A stretch of 64,000 nt of DNA from Linnemannia hyalina (lineage: Eukaryota; Mortierellomycota; Mortierellomycetes; Mortierellales; Mortierellaceae). The stretch's first letter is position 1, and every line of letters starts with the position of its first letter. Below, piece after piece: positions 26,286-35,963 of this stretch. Under the pieces are notes generated by a model, which was not told the DNA's origin, ran no database searches, and saw nothing but the letters and a program-made list of their open reading frames with translations. The translations under genes and the position numbers were made by a program. The DNA is taken from NCBI GenBank assembly GCA_019671135.1, contig JAHRHY010000010.1:1364001-1428000 (forward strand). Reading direction: 5' to 3'.

Positions 26286-27639
26286 TTACCGACTACAGGA
26301 GACAGGGTAGATGTGGGGGATATCCTGAAGCCTCTTGTCATCCAAGCCAGAGCCATTGGAGTGACCGTGGCCCCTCTGGTTCATCAGTCTCGACTCAAGC
26401 TGGTTGGCCTTCTCCTGCAGCATCCTGTTCCGGTTCTCAAGGTGCTTGATGAAATCCACAGCCTTGAACAAGATGGTCGATTTCGAGCTGTTGACGTCCT
26501 TGAGGTCGGGTATGATATCAGTCATGTCCTTGAATCCGTTGCGAATTGTATTCCTTCGCTTCTGCTCGGACGCAATGTGGTTCGCACGTTTCTCCTCTTC
26601 CGTCAGCAACTCCTTGTACGGCTTGCGCTTGGTTGTCGCAGGGGTAGTTGAATTGGGGGTGGAATTGGTTGCATCCGAGACAGACCCATCCGAGTACGAT
26701 GTATTGCGCTCTCGACTGCCCTCCTTTTGACCCCGTGAGTTGGGGGGTGACGACACTGGCGAAGATGAAGTGGGATGCTCGTCCTCGTCCCGCTTGTTCT
26801 TCTTGGGGTTGGAAGGTCCATGATTGTCGCCGTTGCTGTTTCCGTTGCTGCCACTGTTGTTGTTGTTCAATGAAAGCTTCGACAGTTGTTGGATAGGGGT
26901 CGAGATCTTGGAGGAATCGCTGCTGATGGATGTGCCCTTGCGTCGGTCTGTAGACTTGTTGGTTTTTCTCTTTGTTGGCACAGAGACGATTCCAGCGATG
27001 GTGTATGGGTTGTTGCCAGAGGGTGAGCCAGGCGAGGCAGGCGAGTCGCCCTGTTGAGGCGAAGACGGGAACCCATGACCAAAATGATTAGGGAGAGAGT
27101 GACCAAAGCTTGACTGCGACGAAGGCGAGGTCATGTCGAAATCCATGCTGTTCATCAAGCCAGGGTTGGCTAGGGACGAGGCTGAGGACCCCGAATTCAG
27201 CATGTAAGGGTTATCGACAAAGGACCCGGGCATGGTCTCGGGTGTGAAGAGGGGCAAGTTGGGGAGGTTGGGTATCGCGCTTGGGTCGAATGTAAAGTCC
27301 TGGTCGACAACCAATGTATCGAGGAACTCGGAAAAGTAGCGTTGCTCGGATGGGTTGAAGAGCTGCATCGAAGGATCTGCTCCCAGTGGTGGAGGCGACG
27401 TAGGCAAGTTCAAGAAATCCTGGTTCGACAGCTTGAAGTCTACTCGTCGAGTGCAAAGCAATTTATGTATGAGCCAGCGAACATTTGTATGCATATATGC
27501 TTGGCAGTGATGTTATAGTGTTTGCTTCCTCTGGTTTACCATCGAAAGAAAGAGGCTCGCCAAAGAGACCGTGGCTGGAGCCTGAAAAAGGGAGGGGCGA
27601 TGGGGGTCTGAATCCCGAGTCTGTGTTGAACATGTTCAT
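26286..27639 (-). CDS. bHLH transcription factor
   Basis: This is a sequence-specific DNA-binding regulator. Exons 27540..27639 and 26286..27439 (minus) join in phase to 417 residues; the start is MNMFNTDSGFRPPSPLPFSG. The N-terminal two thirds are low-complexity (Ser, Pro, Asn, Gly) with acidic and hydrophobic patches typical of activation regions. The basic helix-loop-helix lies near the C-terminus: RANHIASEQKRRNTIRNGF has the His, Glu and Arg positions typical of E-box (CACGTG-class) binders. Helix 1, a loop (DVNSSK) and helix 2 (TILFKAVDFIKHLENRN) follow, then a leucine/glutamine-rich heptad extension (MLQEKANQLESRL). The target genes and the exact orthologue are not recognisable. An alternative upstream in-frame extension is low-complexity and rejected. 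Confidence 0.88.
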
Positions 27640-29893
27640 GATGAGTATATGTGTGTGTGTGTTGAGAGTGGGAGAAGTGTGAAGTGTAGAGTGTAAAGTG
27701 TGGATACGGTGTACAGGGAGTGAGGAAGAGTGGAGTAAGTATGTGAGTGTGTATGGGTTGTGGAGAAGAGGAGGAACAGGAGTCAAAGGGGATAGAGCAG
27801 GAAGCAGAAAGGGATGAAAATCAAGAGGAGAGAAAGAAAGAAGGAAGAAAGAAGGAAGAAAGAAAGAAAGAGAAGGTCCCGGGTTGGGCAAGACAGGGCA
27901 GGGCAGGGCAAGATCGGATTTCGAAAAGGGGGATGAGCAAAGGAGAGGAAAAGATAGAAAGGAAGAAAAGAGTAGCGAACAAAAGAGAAAGAAAAAGGGA
28001 AGGAAGGAGGGCAATGACACGAATGAGGAGGGAGGAGGAGCGTGGAGGGAGAAATAAAAACGAAAAGAAAGAGGGATGAAAAAGTACACAAGAGAAGCTT
28101 GAGAGTAGCGAGCAAGAGGCCGGGTGACCTCCTTGCACTTAAAGGTCGAGCCTCGCACAAAGAGCTGATTGGGTCTTGGTTCCTTTATTTCATTTTTGAA
28201 GAAGTGAGATGTATTTTTGTCGACACTCGAAACTAAGTGTTTTCTAGCTTTGCTTGAACGCACTCTAATGGTTTGAGAGACGGAGGAGAACTCAGCTCTC
28301 TCTCTCTCTCTCGGTCTCCATTCTTGCTCCACTCGATCACCTCCAATTGATGTACTTTACTGTATTTCACACTGTGGAGTAAAGTACCTTATGCACTTAC
28401 CTCAACAAGACTACCCACACACCCCATATTCCGAACAATAATATCACTGTCGCCAGACTGGAGACTTTTATTATACATCCTGCTCATTACATTCCATCCG
28501 AACCCAACCTCTCGCAAACGTACACCATACATCGTGCTGTAATGTATCCTCATCAACATACCAAGGCTGTTGTGTGATGTTGTTGTGCTCGTTGCACTGT
28601 CCTTTGTCCGTGAGGTGCAGCTGTAACGAACTATTATGCTCGCACTAAGAGAAGGAAAAAAACAAGCATGACATAAACATCTCCTGCGGGAAGAGCATAC
28701 ACTTTGGGACTTAGGAGAAACCTCTCATTTTTGTAGATGGAGGAAAGGAGGCAGACGAGCACTGTACCTCTCAACTGGTAGAACCTCCATCCCAGCTTGC
28801 TGCTCCCAGAAATCCCACTCGTTCTTTATGTATGCCAGCCCAAATACAAACAGAAAAACTCTCTCTCTCCAAGCTCCAACGACTCTGGATGGTCCCTGTG
28901 CCCCCTTCCTCATCGTTGTCTTCTGCGATTGGTTGATGAAGGACTTAACGTAACCCCACAGTGTGTGCAAACACATGTTTGGTTTACTTATTTTTTATTC
29001 CGGGCTCACTACGCCTTCCTTCTCTTCCCTCCCTATACTCACACTCACTCTTCTGCTCCACGCAGCGAAGATCTATAAAAAATATAGAGCTTCTCAGCAG
29101 GAGCAATAGAAAAACAAACACCCAAATCATTCAAACCGCAAAAAAGATTACAATCCCGTTTACGTCTGTGCCTTTTGGATAGCTACCCCTCACCAACAGA
29201 AAGGTAGCCCTTCCCGACAGCCGAGACTTTTTGCTGCTTTGTTTTTTATTACGAAGGTGGTGGTAGAAAATAGGACAAATGGCCAAACAGTGAGCAATTG
29301 GTTGCAAGGGTCAAACAACAACAACAACAACAACATTTGTGCGCACCATCGGATATTGCAATAACTGTAAACAAAAGTCTTCGGAGAGAAAGAGGAGAGG
29401 AAAGAAGGAAGAAGCTTGGATCCACAATGTTCGCCAATGCCACTCCCCTTGACAAGAACTGCAATGAGAAGGATCCTTGAAAAATAATAAGCTGTGATAA
29501 TGGCAATGCTTACGTGCTAAGGAGAAGACATGCCAAAGAGGCAATTGATCACAGAACGATATGTAGAAAAGTCCAAGGCGTTTGCGTGGTGTGTGCCTCA
29601 TGCACTTTTCGGCCTGTTTTTTTTTTTTTCTCGGAGGAAGAATGTCCTCAAGTGCAAGAGCAACCCTTGATCCTTGTGACGACTGTGCAGTTGATGCCCT
29701 TAAGCCAATCTAATTCTGCCTTCAGACAGGCCCTGACCTTGCGCCCAGCTGCCAGTGGAATTAGCCTTACAGCTTGGCCTTTTTGTTTTGAACGTCTTTT
29801 TCCACTCATCACCACACTACCATTACATACATCCACCTCTCAAGTAACACTTCATCTGCACATCCCTATCGACACCCTTCGATCTCTCCTGCA
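27640..29893. other. Long divergent intergenic region, bHLH (-) / bZIP (+)
   Basis: No gene is supported in about 2.25 kb. 27640-28090 is strongly purine-rich on the + strand (GAAAG/GGAAG repeats, about 27830-27880), which is a pyrimidine-rich leader on the bHLH sense strand. A (CT)n patch lies at about 28297-28313. 28330-29880 is unremarkable except for a short CAA repeat at 29314-29334. Large intergenic space on both sides is common for regulator genes. Confidence 0.45.
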
Positions 29894-31789
29894 ATGACTT
29901 CGACAATGAGGGTCCTGCCCGAACTCCGCATCATTCAGCAGGAGTTTAACCGCCGAGACAAGAGACCCTATCCAGGAAAATCCGGTCGAGGTAACCCGGT
30001 TGCGTCTTTGTACTTTTCAAAAAAACAATTGGTCTATTGCCCTATTCTTTTCTATAGTCCAAAGCAACTAACAATCTCACTCTTGCCCCACATAGGAACC
30101 TCTGATGATGACGAGGACGAGGATGGCAACAGGGCCAGAAAAAAGCCTGGCCGCAAGCCCAACCCCGCCTCGCCTGCCGTACGCAAGGAGCAGAACAGGG
30201 CTGCCCAGCGAGCGTTCCGAGACCGTAAGGAGCGACACCTTCAAGAGATGGAGAGTACGATCAAGGAGCTCAAGGAAACCAACAACGACATCACACAGGA
30301 AGCCCGTCGCCTGAAGAATGCCAACGAGCTGCTGCAGAGCGAGAACTTTTATCTGCGGGAGGTTGTCTTTTCGTTCGAGACGGCCCTGAGCAAGGGCGGC
30401 CACGTCGTCATTCTCCAGGAGGTCAAGGCTGAGCTATATCGACGACACTATGAAAAGCACTCGGCCAAGAGGCTCGATCCACCACCCCCACCCCCAGTAA
30501 CCACAACACCTGCTGCATCAATACAAGACCACCAGTCAACTTCGACCCAATCCATGTTTATCCCTACTGGAAGCTTCCTCATTCGACCAGAGTGCACCGA
30601 TGCCGTGTCTAGCGCCCGTCAGCGACAAGAATTTGGCCAAGCCGTGGTGAATGCCATCACCATCAATTGCTCAAAGTCACCATCGCCCTCCGTCTCTATC
30701 ATATCATCATCCTCATTGACCTCCAACGGATCGACCTCATTATCTGACAGCCCTCCACTGCCGAGCAGGGCTTGCTCTCCGGTCGTGTGGGAGAGACCAG
30801 GGGCGAAAGCAGCAGCGGATCCCAACGACGACAATATTTTCTCCATGAGCAGCGACATTTTCTACAAGGCCCCTTCTCCCCGCTCTTTTCTCGATGCCTA
30901 TCACGCTAGGCTTGCAAGGTCGAGCTCACCCTTTTCCCCCATCACCATCCCTCGTTCCGCAATGTCAGGGCAGGATACCGAGATGGGGGCCAGGGTCACA
31001 GAATACACCAAACAGCCGACCATGTTTGACGAGCTGCAGTCGTCGCTCTTTCCACCGGGCACGCTGCAATCTCTTATCCACAACAACCTATCGACCCCTC
31101 AGGAGATTGTAAACGACGTCCCTCTGCTGGATCAGTTGGGCAGTAGTGCTCCTTCCAAGGACCCCGTCATTTCATCCGGATACCAGGCTTTCCCCTTTTC
31201 GCTCTCCCTTATGGACTCCCTCCTCCCGAATGAGCCATCGTCGATTTTGGACGATGATAATGGAGAGTACCGCCTGTCGACACCAACGCTGGGGCTTGAC
31301 GACGGCCTGAAGCAGGAAGTTATTCCCAGCAAACGACTTCAATTGGAGATTCGCGTCCTTGCCTCGGCACCTCCTGCTGTGGACCCCAATATTGACGTCA
31401 AGGTCTACTCGCTCCCCCACGACCCTCGGATCGACTTGATTCCTTGCCCCAGACTCCGGGCACAAATGATTCTGCACCAAACCAAGTTTGATATCGAGGA
31501 CCTTTGCCAGCTCCTCATCAACGAGGCCATTTGCCACGGTCACCCTCTAGATCCACACAGCTGGGAGCTCCCCGAGCGGTTCTTTGACCGGTACGGTTTC
31601 CTACTGGGACAAGAGATGTTGCGACACCGCAACAAGATTTGGCCTAAGAAGGATGAACCCCTTGCAGGTAAGCATCTCCTTTTACTCATCATGGTTATTT
31701 GTATTGTCTCTGCTACTTAGGTATGTCGTTCTAACTTTTTGTTGTTGTTTTTTTCGGATCAATTTGTAGAAACGTCCAAGGCACATTGA
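29894..31789 (+). CDS. bZIP transcription factor with C-terminal DUF3425-type domain
   Basis: This is a fungal bZIP regulator of the AP-1/Pap1-like type. Exons 29894..29990, 30096..31667 and a 20-nt last exon 31770..31789 join in phase to 562 residues. The bZIP lies at about residues 48-115: KPGRKPNP, then the basic region KEQNRAAQRAFRDRKERHL (NxxAQxxFR signature) and a leucine zipper (MESTIKELKETNNDITQEA...). The middle is Ser/Pro-rich and disordered. The C-terminus (about 460-556) resembles the fungal DUF3425 fold (DPRIDLIPCPRLRAQMI; FDIEDLCQLLINEAICHG; WELPERFFDRYGFL). Cysteine-rich redox domains of Yap1/Pap1 are not evident, so an oxidative-stress role cannot be claimed. The tiny last exon (ETSKAH-stop) is inferred from splice signals; without it the frame runs about 40 nt into the intron. 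Confidence 0.88.
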
Positions 31790-32223
31790 ACGCGGCATTC
31801 ATAACTACTCTTTATTATTTATATCTGGTATGGCTTTCGGGATCAACATCATTAATTACTCCTGGCCGTCGCTTCACTATCCCAGGACCCCTCATCGCAT
31901 CCCAATAACTGCTGTACTTTATCCCTCCCGTATTATCCGGCCCCTCTCCTCCATACCCTCACAACCCATTATGTATTCGTATCGTTTTTCTTTCTGTAAC
32001 CACCACTCACTACCACCATAACGTGCTCTTCCACCATAGCGTACTCTTTATCAACTGTCAACGTCGACCATGAAAAAATAAATAAAAAAATACAAATTTT
32101 GTCATGTACCTTGGCTGGAATGTGACGTTTTTCGAGGTCAAGTTGGAACAAAACAACGAGAGAGGTGTTCACATCTTTTAATCTCTTCATATTTCTCTAT
32201 CAACCGTCTTCGTCGACGAAGCA
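31790..32223. other. Intergenic, bZIP / derlin 1
   Basis: Both flanking genes are on the + strand. This holds the 3' untranslated region of the bZIP gene (AATAAATAAAA near 32078) and the derlin promoter. No gene is seen. Confidence 0.4.
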
Positions 32224-33245
32224 ATGCCTCCTGTTCAAGCTGCCTGGTACGACAGGCTGCCGGTGGTGACAACCCTCCATCTCACAGGCCTCGTACTTGT
32301 CAATTGTGCCGTTGTAAGTTCCCTGTCGGTTGGTCTCACCATCCTTGCCGCCTTTTCTTTTTGCTCAACCTAACATTGTCACTACTCTTTTGCAGGACTT
32401 CAAATTTGTGGACGAGTACCGCCTTTACTATGACCCAACCCTAGTCTTTTCTCGTGGCCAGGTAAAGTATTGGCATCTTGCGAGGAAAATCGCATCAGTT
32501 GACTGGTCGGCCGTTTGTCATTTGTTGTCTTACCTACGTCTGCTTTTCTTTCCGCCACAGGTGTGGAGACTGGTGACGGCGCTGTTGTATCATGGAAGTC
32601 GCAAGGATTTCAATCATCTCGTCAAGCTGAGCCTGTAAGTCCCCAAACCCGACGAGTCCACTGAATCGCCAATTCAGGATTGTTCCTCATGTCCCATTTT
32701 TCCCTCCGTTTTTCATCGAAACAGCATAGTGTTCAGCTTCAAGCTAGAGGAAGGATGGTACTCTAACCACCAACAACCTCAACAGCACCAAAGAACAGCA
32801 GACTTTTTCTGGCTCTACATCCTCTCTGCCTTAACCTTCTTAACTGCCGCAACCATGTTCGCAATCCCGTTCCTGGCGATGGAGCTGCACCTCGCGATTG
32901 TTGTAGTCTGGGCGTACCGGGCATTGGGTCAGCTGTTGCGGTATGAGGGGGTGCCGGTTGTTAGTGGGGTTGTAGTCCTGATGGCGTACCGGGCTATTAG
33001 TTTGACGATGTGGGGGCCATTTGCTGCGTTGGGTGTTGGGTGTGCGTATTATTTTTTCGAGGATGTGTTTCCGACATGGCCGATTTCGAGGGGTGCGAGG
33101 GTGTTGAAGACGCCTGAGGTCCTGTAAGTCTTTTGGTACGGTGCTGAGTTCTTAGAGGATTGACGGGGTAGCGCTCAGTTGTATTGACCTTGTCTCTGTT
33201 TCTTGCTTTCTTAGGACGTGGCTGGAGTCGTGGTTACGTGCCTAG
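32224..33245 (+). CDS. Derlin (Der1-like ERAD pseudoprotease), copy 1
   Basis: Derlins are rhomboid-fold pseudoproteases in the ER membrane that help retrotranslocate misfolded proteins. Exons 32224..32313, 32396..32461, 32561..32634, 32725..33123 and 33215..33245 join to 219 residues, in the usual range. The protein starts MPPVQAAWYDRLPVVTTLHL, and TM1 is followed by FVDEYRLYYDP and the WR motif (GQVWRLVTALLYHG). The derlin signature is LEEGWYSN...RTADFFWLYILSA; further TM segments follow, with GVGCAYYFFEDVFP near the end. No catalytic Ser/His dyad is expected in this family. The short last exon (TWLESWLRA) is supported by splice borders and phase. It sits about 300 bp upstream of a paralogue with matching exon structure. 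Confidence 0.92.
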
Positions 33246-33392
33246 GGACGAAGGATGGCGCAGATGTAGGCTTGGGCAAATACTGTCGTACGTCTTTTTC
33301 CATTCGCCCGATTGTAGTTGGATGTGATACACATCAAATCAAAAATCAAAACGAAGGCGGGCAACACTACAACCGAAGTGAGCAATTCTCTT

Positions 33393-33425
33393 TCCTCACC
33401 ATCCATCCATCCATCCATCCATCTC
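33393..33425. repeat. (CATC)n microsatellite between the derlin genes
   Basis: About six tandem CATC units followed by degenerate copies lie in the short intergenic space between the two derlins. It is a plain short tandem repeat and not CRISPR-like: there are no spacers. Confidence 0.85.
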
Positions 33426-33559
33426 CTGCATCCATCTCTCATCAACAACGCTTCGCATCGCTCATCTCTGTCTCTGCAAACCGCCACCAACTCACACGCA
33501 CACAACATACCTATCGCTCTACTGGAAGAAGATAGCACACACTCGCAGAAGCTAACAGG

Positions 33560-34749
33560 ATGCCACCAATACTGCAGACATGGTATTCGAACGTACCCGT
33601 GGTGACCCGTCTACATGCCACAGGACTCATCCTCGTCCACATGTGTGTAGTGCGTATCCATAAAAAATAAACAAGAACCAATACCTTTCATATGTCAATG
33701 CTGTCTACGTGCTTGTTATTTCCTTTACTACGTTGACAACGGTCTATTCCTCCTCTTCTCCCCTCCCCTTTCTCTTCAATCTTTCATCTCAATTAGCACT
33801 TTGGGTTTGTGGACAAGTACCGGCTGTACTTTGATCCCGCTCTGGTATTCTACAAGCACCAGGTAATGTATCATTTGCCTGCGCCATTTCTTTGTTGCAC
33901 ACACATCTGGCACTAGATTACCTCTCTCATGCTAATTGCCTACTGCTTGCATGCCTATGGTCCTCATAGTACTGGCGGATTGTAACGGCGTTCCTGTACT
34001 ATGGCGAAGGAGGCGACGAGATAGACTTTGAGTTCTTCTACACCTTCAACATGTATGCCCTCCCCTTCCCAATGCTCTTGTACCGTGATAGTTTTTACTC
34101 TCATCATTGAGTCTCCTAACGCCCCTTTTTTTCTGTTCTCAATTGCTTTCCTCAGGATCATCTTTAGCTACTATTTGGAGAGAGAATGGTTCTCGGAGAG
34201 AACGGTCGACTTTGTCTGGGCATACTTTCTCTCCGCATGTGCCCTCTTGGTAAGCATACTTTTAAAGCAGGCAAAAGGAGTTCTGCGCAATAGAATTCAC
34301 TCACCCCCTGCACCATCGCTCAAATTATTTTGCCTCAATTCATTTTTCTGTCTAGATCGCGTCAACACTGCACGCACTCCCATTCATAGCAATCGAGCTA
34401 CACCTAGTCTTCTTCCAGGTCTGGCTCTTGCATGGGACCAGTGTAGGGACCAACAAGAGATTGATCCTCCTCTCGTGGGCCGTCAATATTGGCCTCGCCT
34501 CGATAGCCTACTACTACTCGGTCTATGGACGATTCACCGCCTTAGCCTTTGGGGCTCTATACCATTTCTTGGAGAACGTGCTTCCTGCCTGGTCCATGTC
34601 TCGTGGTGTTCGGCTGTTCAGGACGCCCGACTTTGTGTAAGTGATGGCTCTTGATAGTTATACATGTAAGTTTGAGGGCAGGGCTTTGTTTCTGACACCT
34701 TGCCGCGTTCATTTTCTACTTTGTCGTTCATAGAAGGCGCCTTGTTTGA
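33560..34749 (+). CDS. Derlin (Der1-like), copy 2
   Basis: This is the second derlin, in tandem. Exons 33560..33649, 33797..33862, 33970..34052, 34156..34249, 34356..34636 and 34734..34749 join in phase to 209 residues. It has the same layout as copy 1: MPPILQTWYSNVPVVTRLHA, FGFVDKYRLYFDP, the WR motif (HQYWRIVTAFLYYG), LEREWFSERTVDFVWAYFLS and FGALYHFLENVLPAWSMSRG. Introns 1 and 2 fall at the same codons as in copy 1 (after residues 30 and 52), and introns 3 and the last are in the same phase, so the pair arose by tandem duplication. Copy 2 has one extra intron (34250-34355). If the last intron is not spliced, translation ends directly after DFV. Sequence divergence between the copies is high, so the event is old. 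Confidence 0.9.
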
Positions 34750-34919
34750 CTTGACTTGCCTGTAGACAAATACAAATTGAGATTTGAGGCCCAGCTGGGC
34801 GTGGTCAAAGCGTGAAATTGGACCTATTTTTTTTTATTTATTTCCATCACCTGCGATTTGCTGCGTGGCAGAACTACGTGGCGTAATATCATGCAAACAG
34901 AAAAGAACTAAAGAAAGGA

Positions 34920-35963
34920 CTAATGGCGTGGCCAAGGATAACGAGGGGCAGGAGGAACAAACTCCTCTGGGACAGGAGGAACAAATGTGCTGTGGGTCGC
35001 CTGGTCCGTCATTGGAGCCTGCAGATCAACGACGCGATGGTTGTTGTTGTTGTTGTTGTTGATGCTGTCGATGTCGTAGTTAGCACAGTCCAGCCAACTG
35101 ACAAGGAGCACTCCAAACACCATGCCCAAGAAGGTGTAGGTCATGATTGGGGATGAGGATAACAATGTTTTAGCGTCCCGGTAGATCATGTCTATCAGGC
35201 GTCGGACATTTGCAAGCGTGAACGGGTTCGTCTGTGGTGGTTCTTGCGGGCGGATAGAGAATGGACCTGCAGTTTCTGCTGTTGTTGTTGAGGTGGCGGT
35301 AGTAGTGATTGTAGTGCCGGTTCCGGTGGTGGTAGTGATAATAGTGGTGCCGGTAGTTTCTTGTGGTGTTGGCTTAGTAGTAGTAGTAGTACTGGCAGGC
35401 GACTCGCTGAATGGCAATGAGGTCATGGACTCCTTCCCTCCAGGCGAATCACTGAATGGCAATGGCTCAACCTTCTCGCGCCTCACATTCGAATGCTCGC
35501 CCTTCTTCTTCTCCTGCAATGGCGAAAGAGACAACCTCACGTCGTCATCGACCTTGGTGACACCAACAACTTCAATGGACTGTCTCAGGATGCGGGAACG
35601 AGTCAACTCGAGATGCATCTGGTCCTGAACCGCCTTGAGTTGCTTGTACCGGTCCCGGATGTCTGCCACATACCGGTCCATCTCTTCTCCACAAGAGGAC
35701 GGGGGTGGAGGTGAAGTATGGTAGAGGGACGGGAAGTCGAACAGGTCATCACCGTCTCCATGGAGGGTGTCGGTATCGTAGTAAGGCGAAGGTAGTGAGG
35801 AAGATGGAGGTGAGGTAAGGGTTGTGTTGGGTTTGAGGAGTGGGAGGACGGTAAGAGCGTGTTGCGGGTTGGTGAGAGGTGGAGAGGGGTAGTAGTAGTG
35901 GGCAAAGAACTGTTGGATGTCGTGGAGTTCCTTGTTCACAATGTCGAGGTATTCTGTCTCCAT
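34920..35963 (-). CDS. Unrecognised low-complexity protein with one C-terminal membrane segment
   Basis: This is a single open exon of 347 residues starting METEYLDIVNKELHDIQQFF. I do not recognise the family. Visible features are a short N-terminal helix, a Pro/Ser/Thr-rich stretch and a predicted coiled-coil helix (about 95-135, EEMDRYVADIRDRYKQLKAV). A long Thr/Gly/Ala low-complexity region (about 190-245) follows, with a conserved-looking segment TNPFTLANVRRLIDMIYRDA. One hydrophobic segment, TYTFLGMVFGVLLVSWL (about 285-301), is followed by a run of seven Asn and a Pro-rich tail of about 45 residues. The single hydrophobic segment near the C-terminus suggests a membrane-anchored protein. 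It is convergent with derlin copy 2, with about 170 bp between the stops. Confidence 0.65.
   Translation of the reverse strand: METEYLDIVNKELHDIQQFFAHYYYPSPPLTNPQHALTVLPLLKPNTTLTSPPSSSLPSPYYDTDTLHGDGDDLFDFPSLYHTSPPPPSSCGEEMDRYVADIRDRYKQLKAVQDQMHLELTRSRILRQSIEVVGVTKVDDDVRLSLSPLQEKKKGEHSNVRREKVEPLPFSDSPGGKESMTSLPFSESPASTTTTTKPTPQETTGTTIITTTTGTGTTITTTATSTTTAETAGPFSIRPQEPPQTNPFTLANVRRLIDMIYRDAKTLLSSSPIMTYTFLGMVFGVLLVSWLDCANYDIDSINNNNNNNHRVVDLQAPMTDQATHSTFVPPVPEEFVPPAPRYPWPRH

Noticed and set aside
27640..28332. In-frame upstream extension of the bHLH protein
   Set aside because: It is almost pure Ser/Phe/Leu/Pro from a pyrimidine-rich leader, with no conserved texture. MNMFNTDSGF is the better start.
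33393..33425. CRISPR-like repeats
   Set aside because: It is a simple (CATC)n microsatellite without spacers, in a eukaryotic genome.
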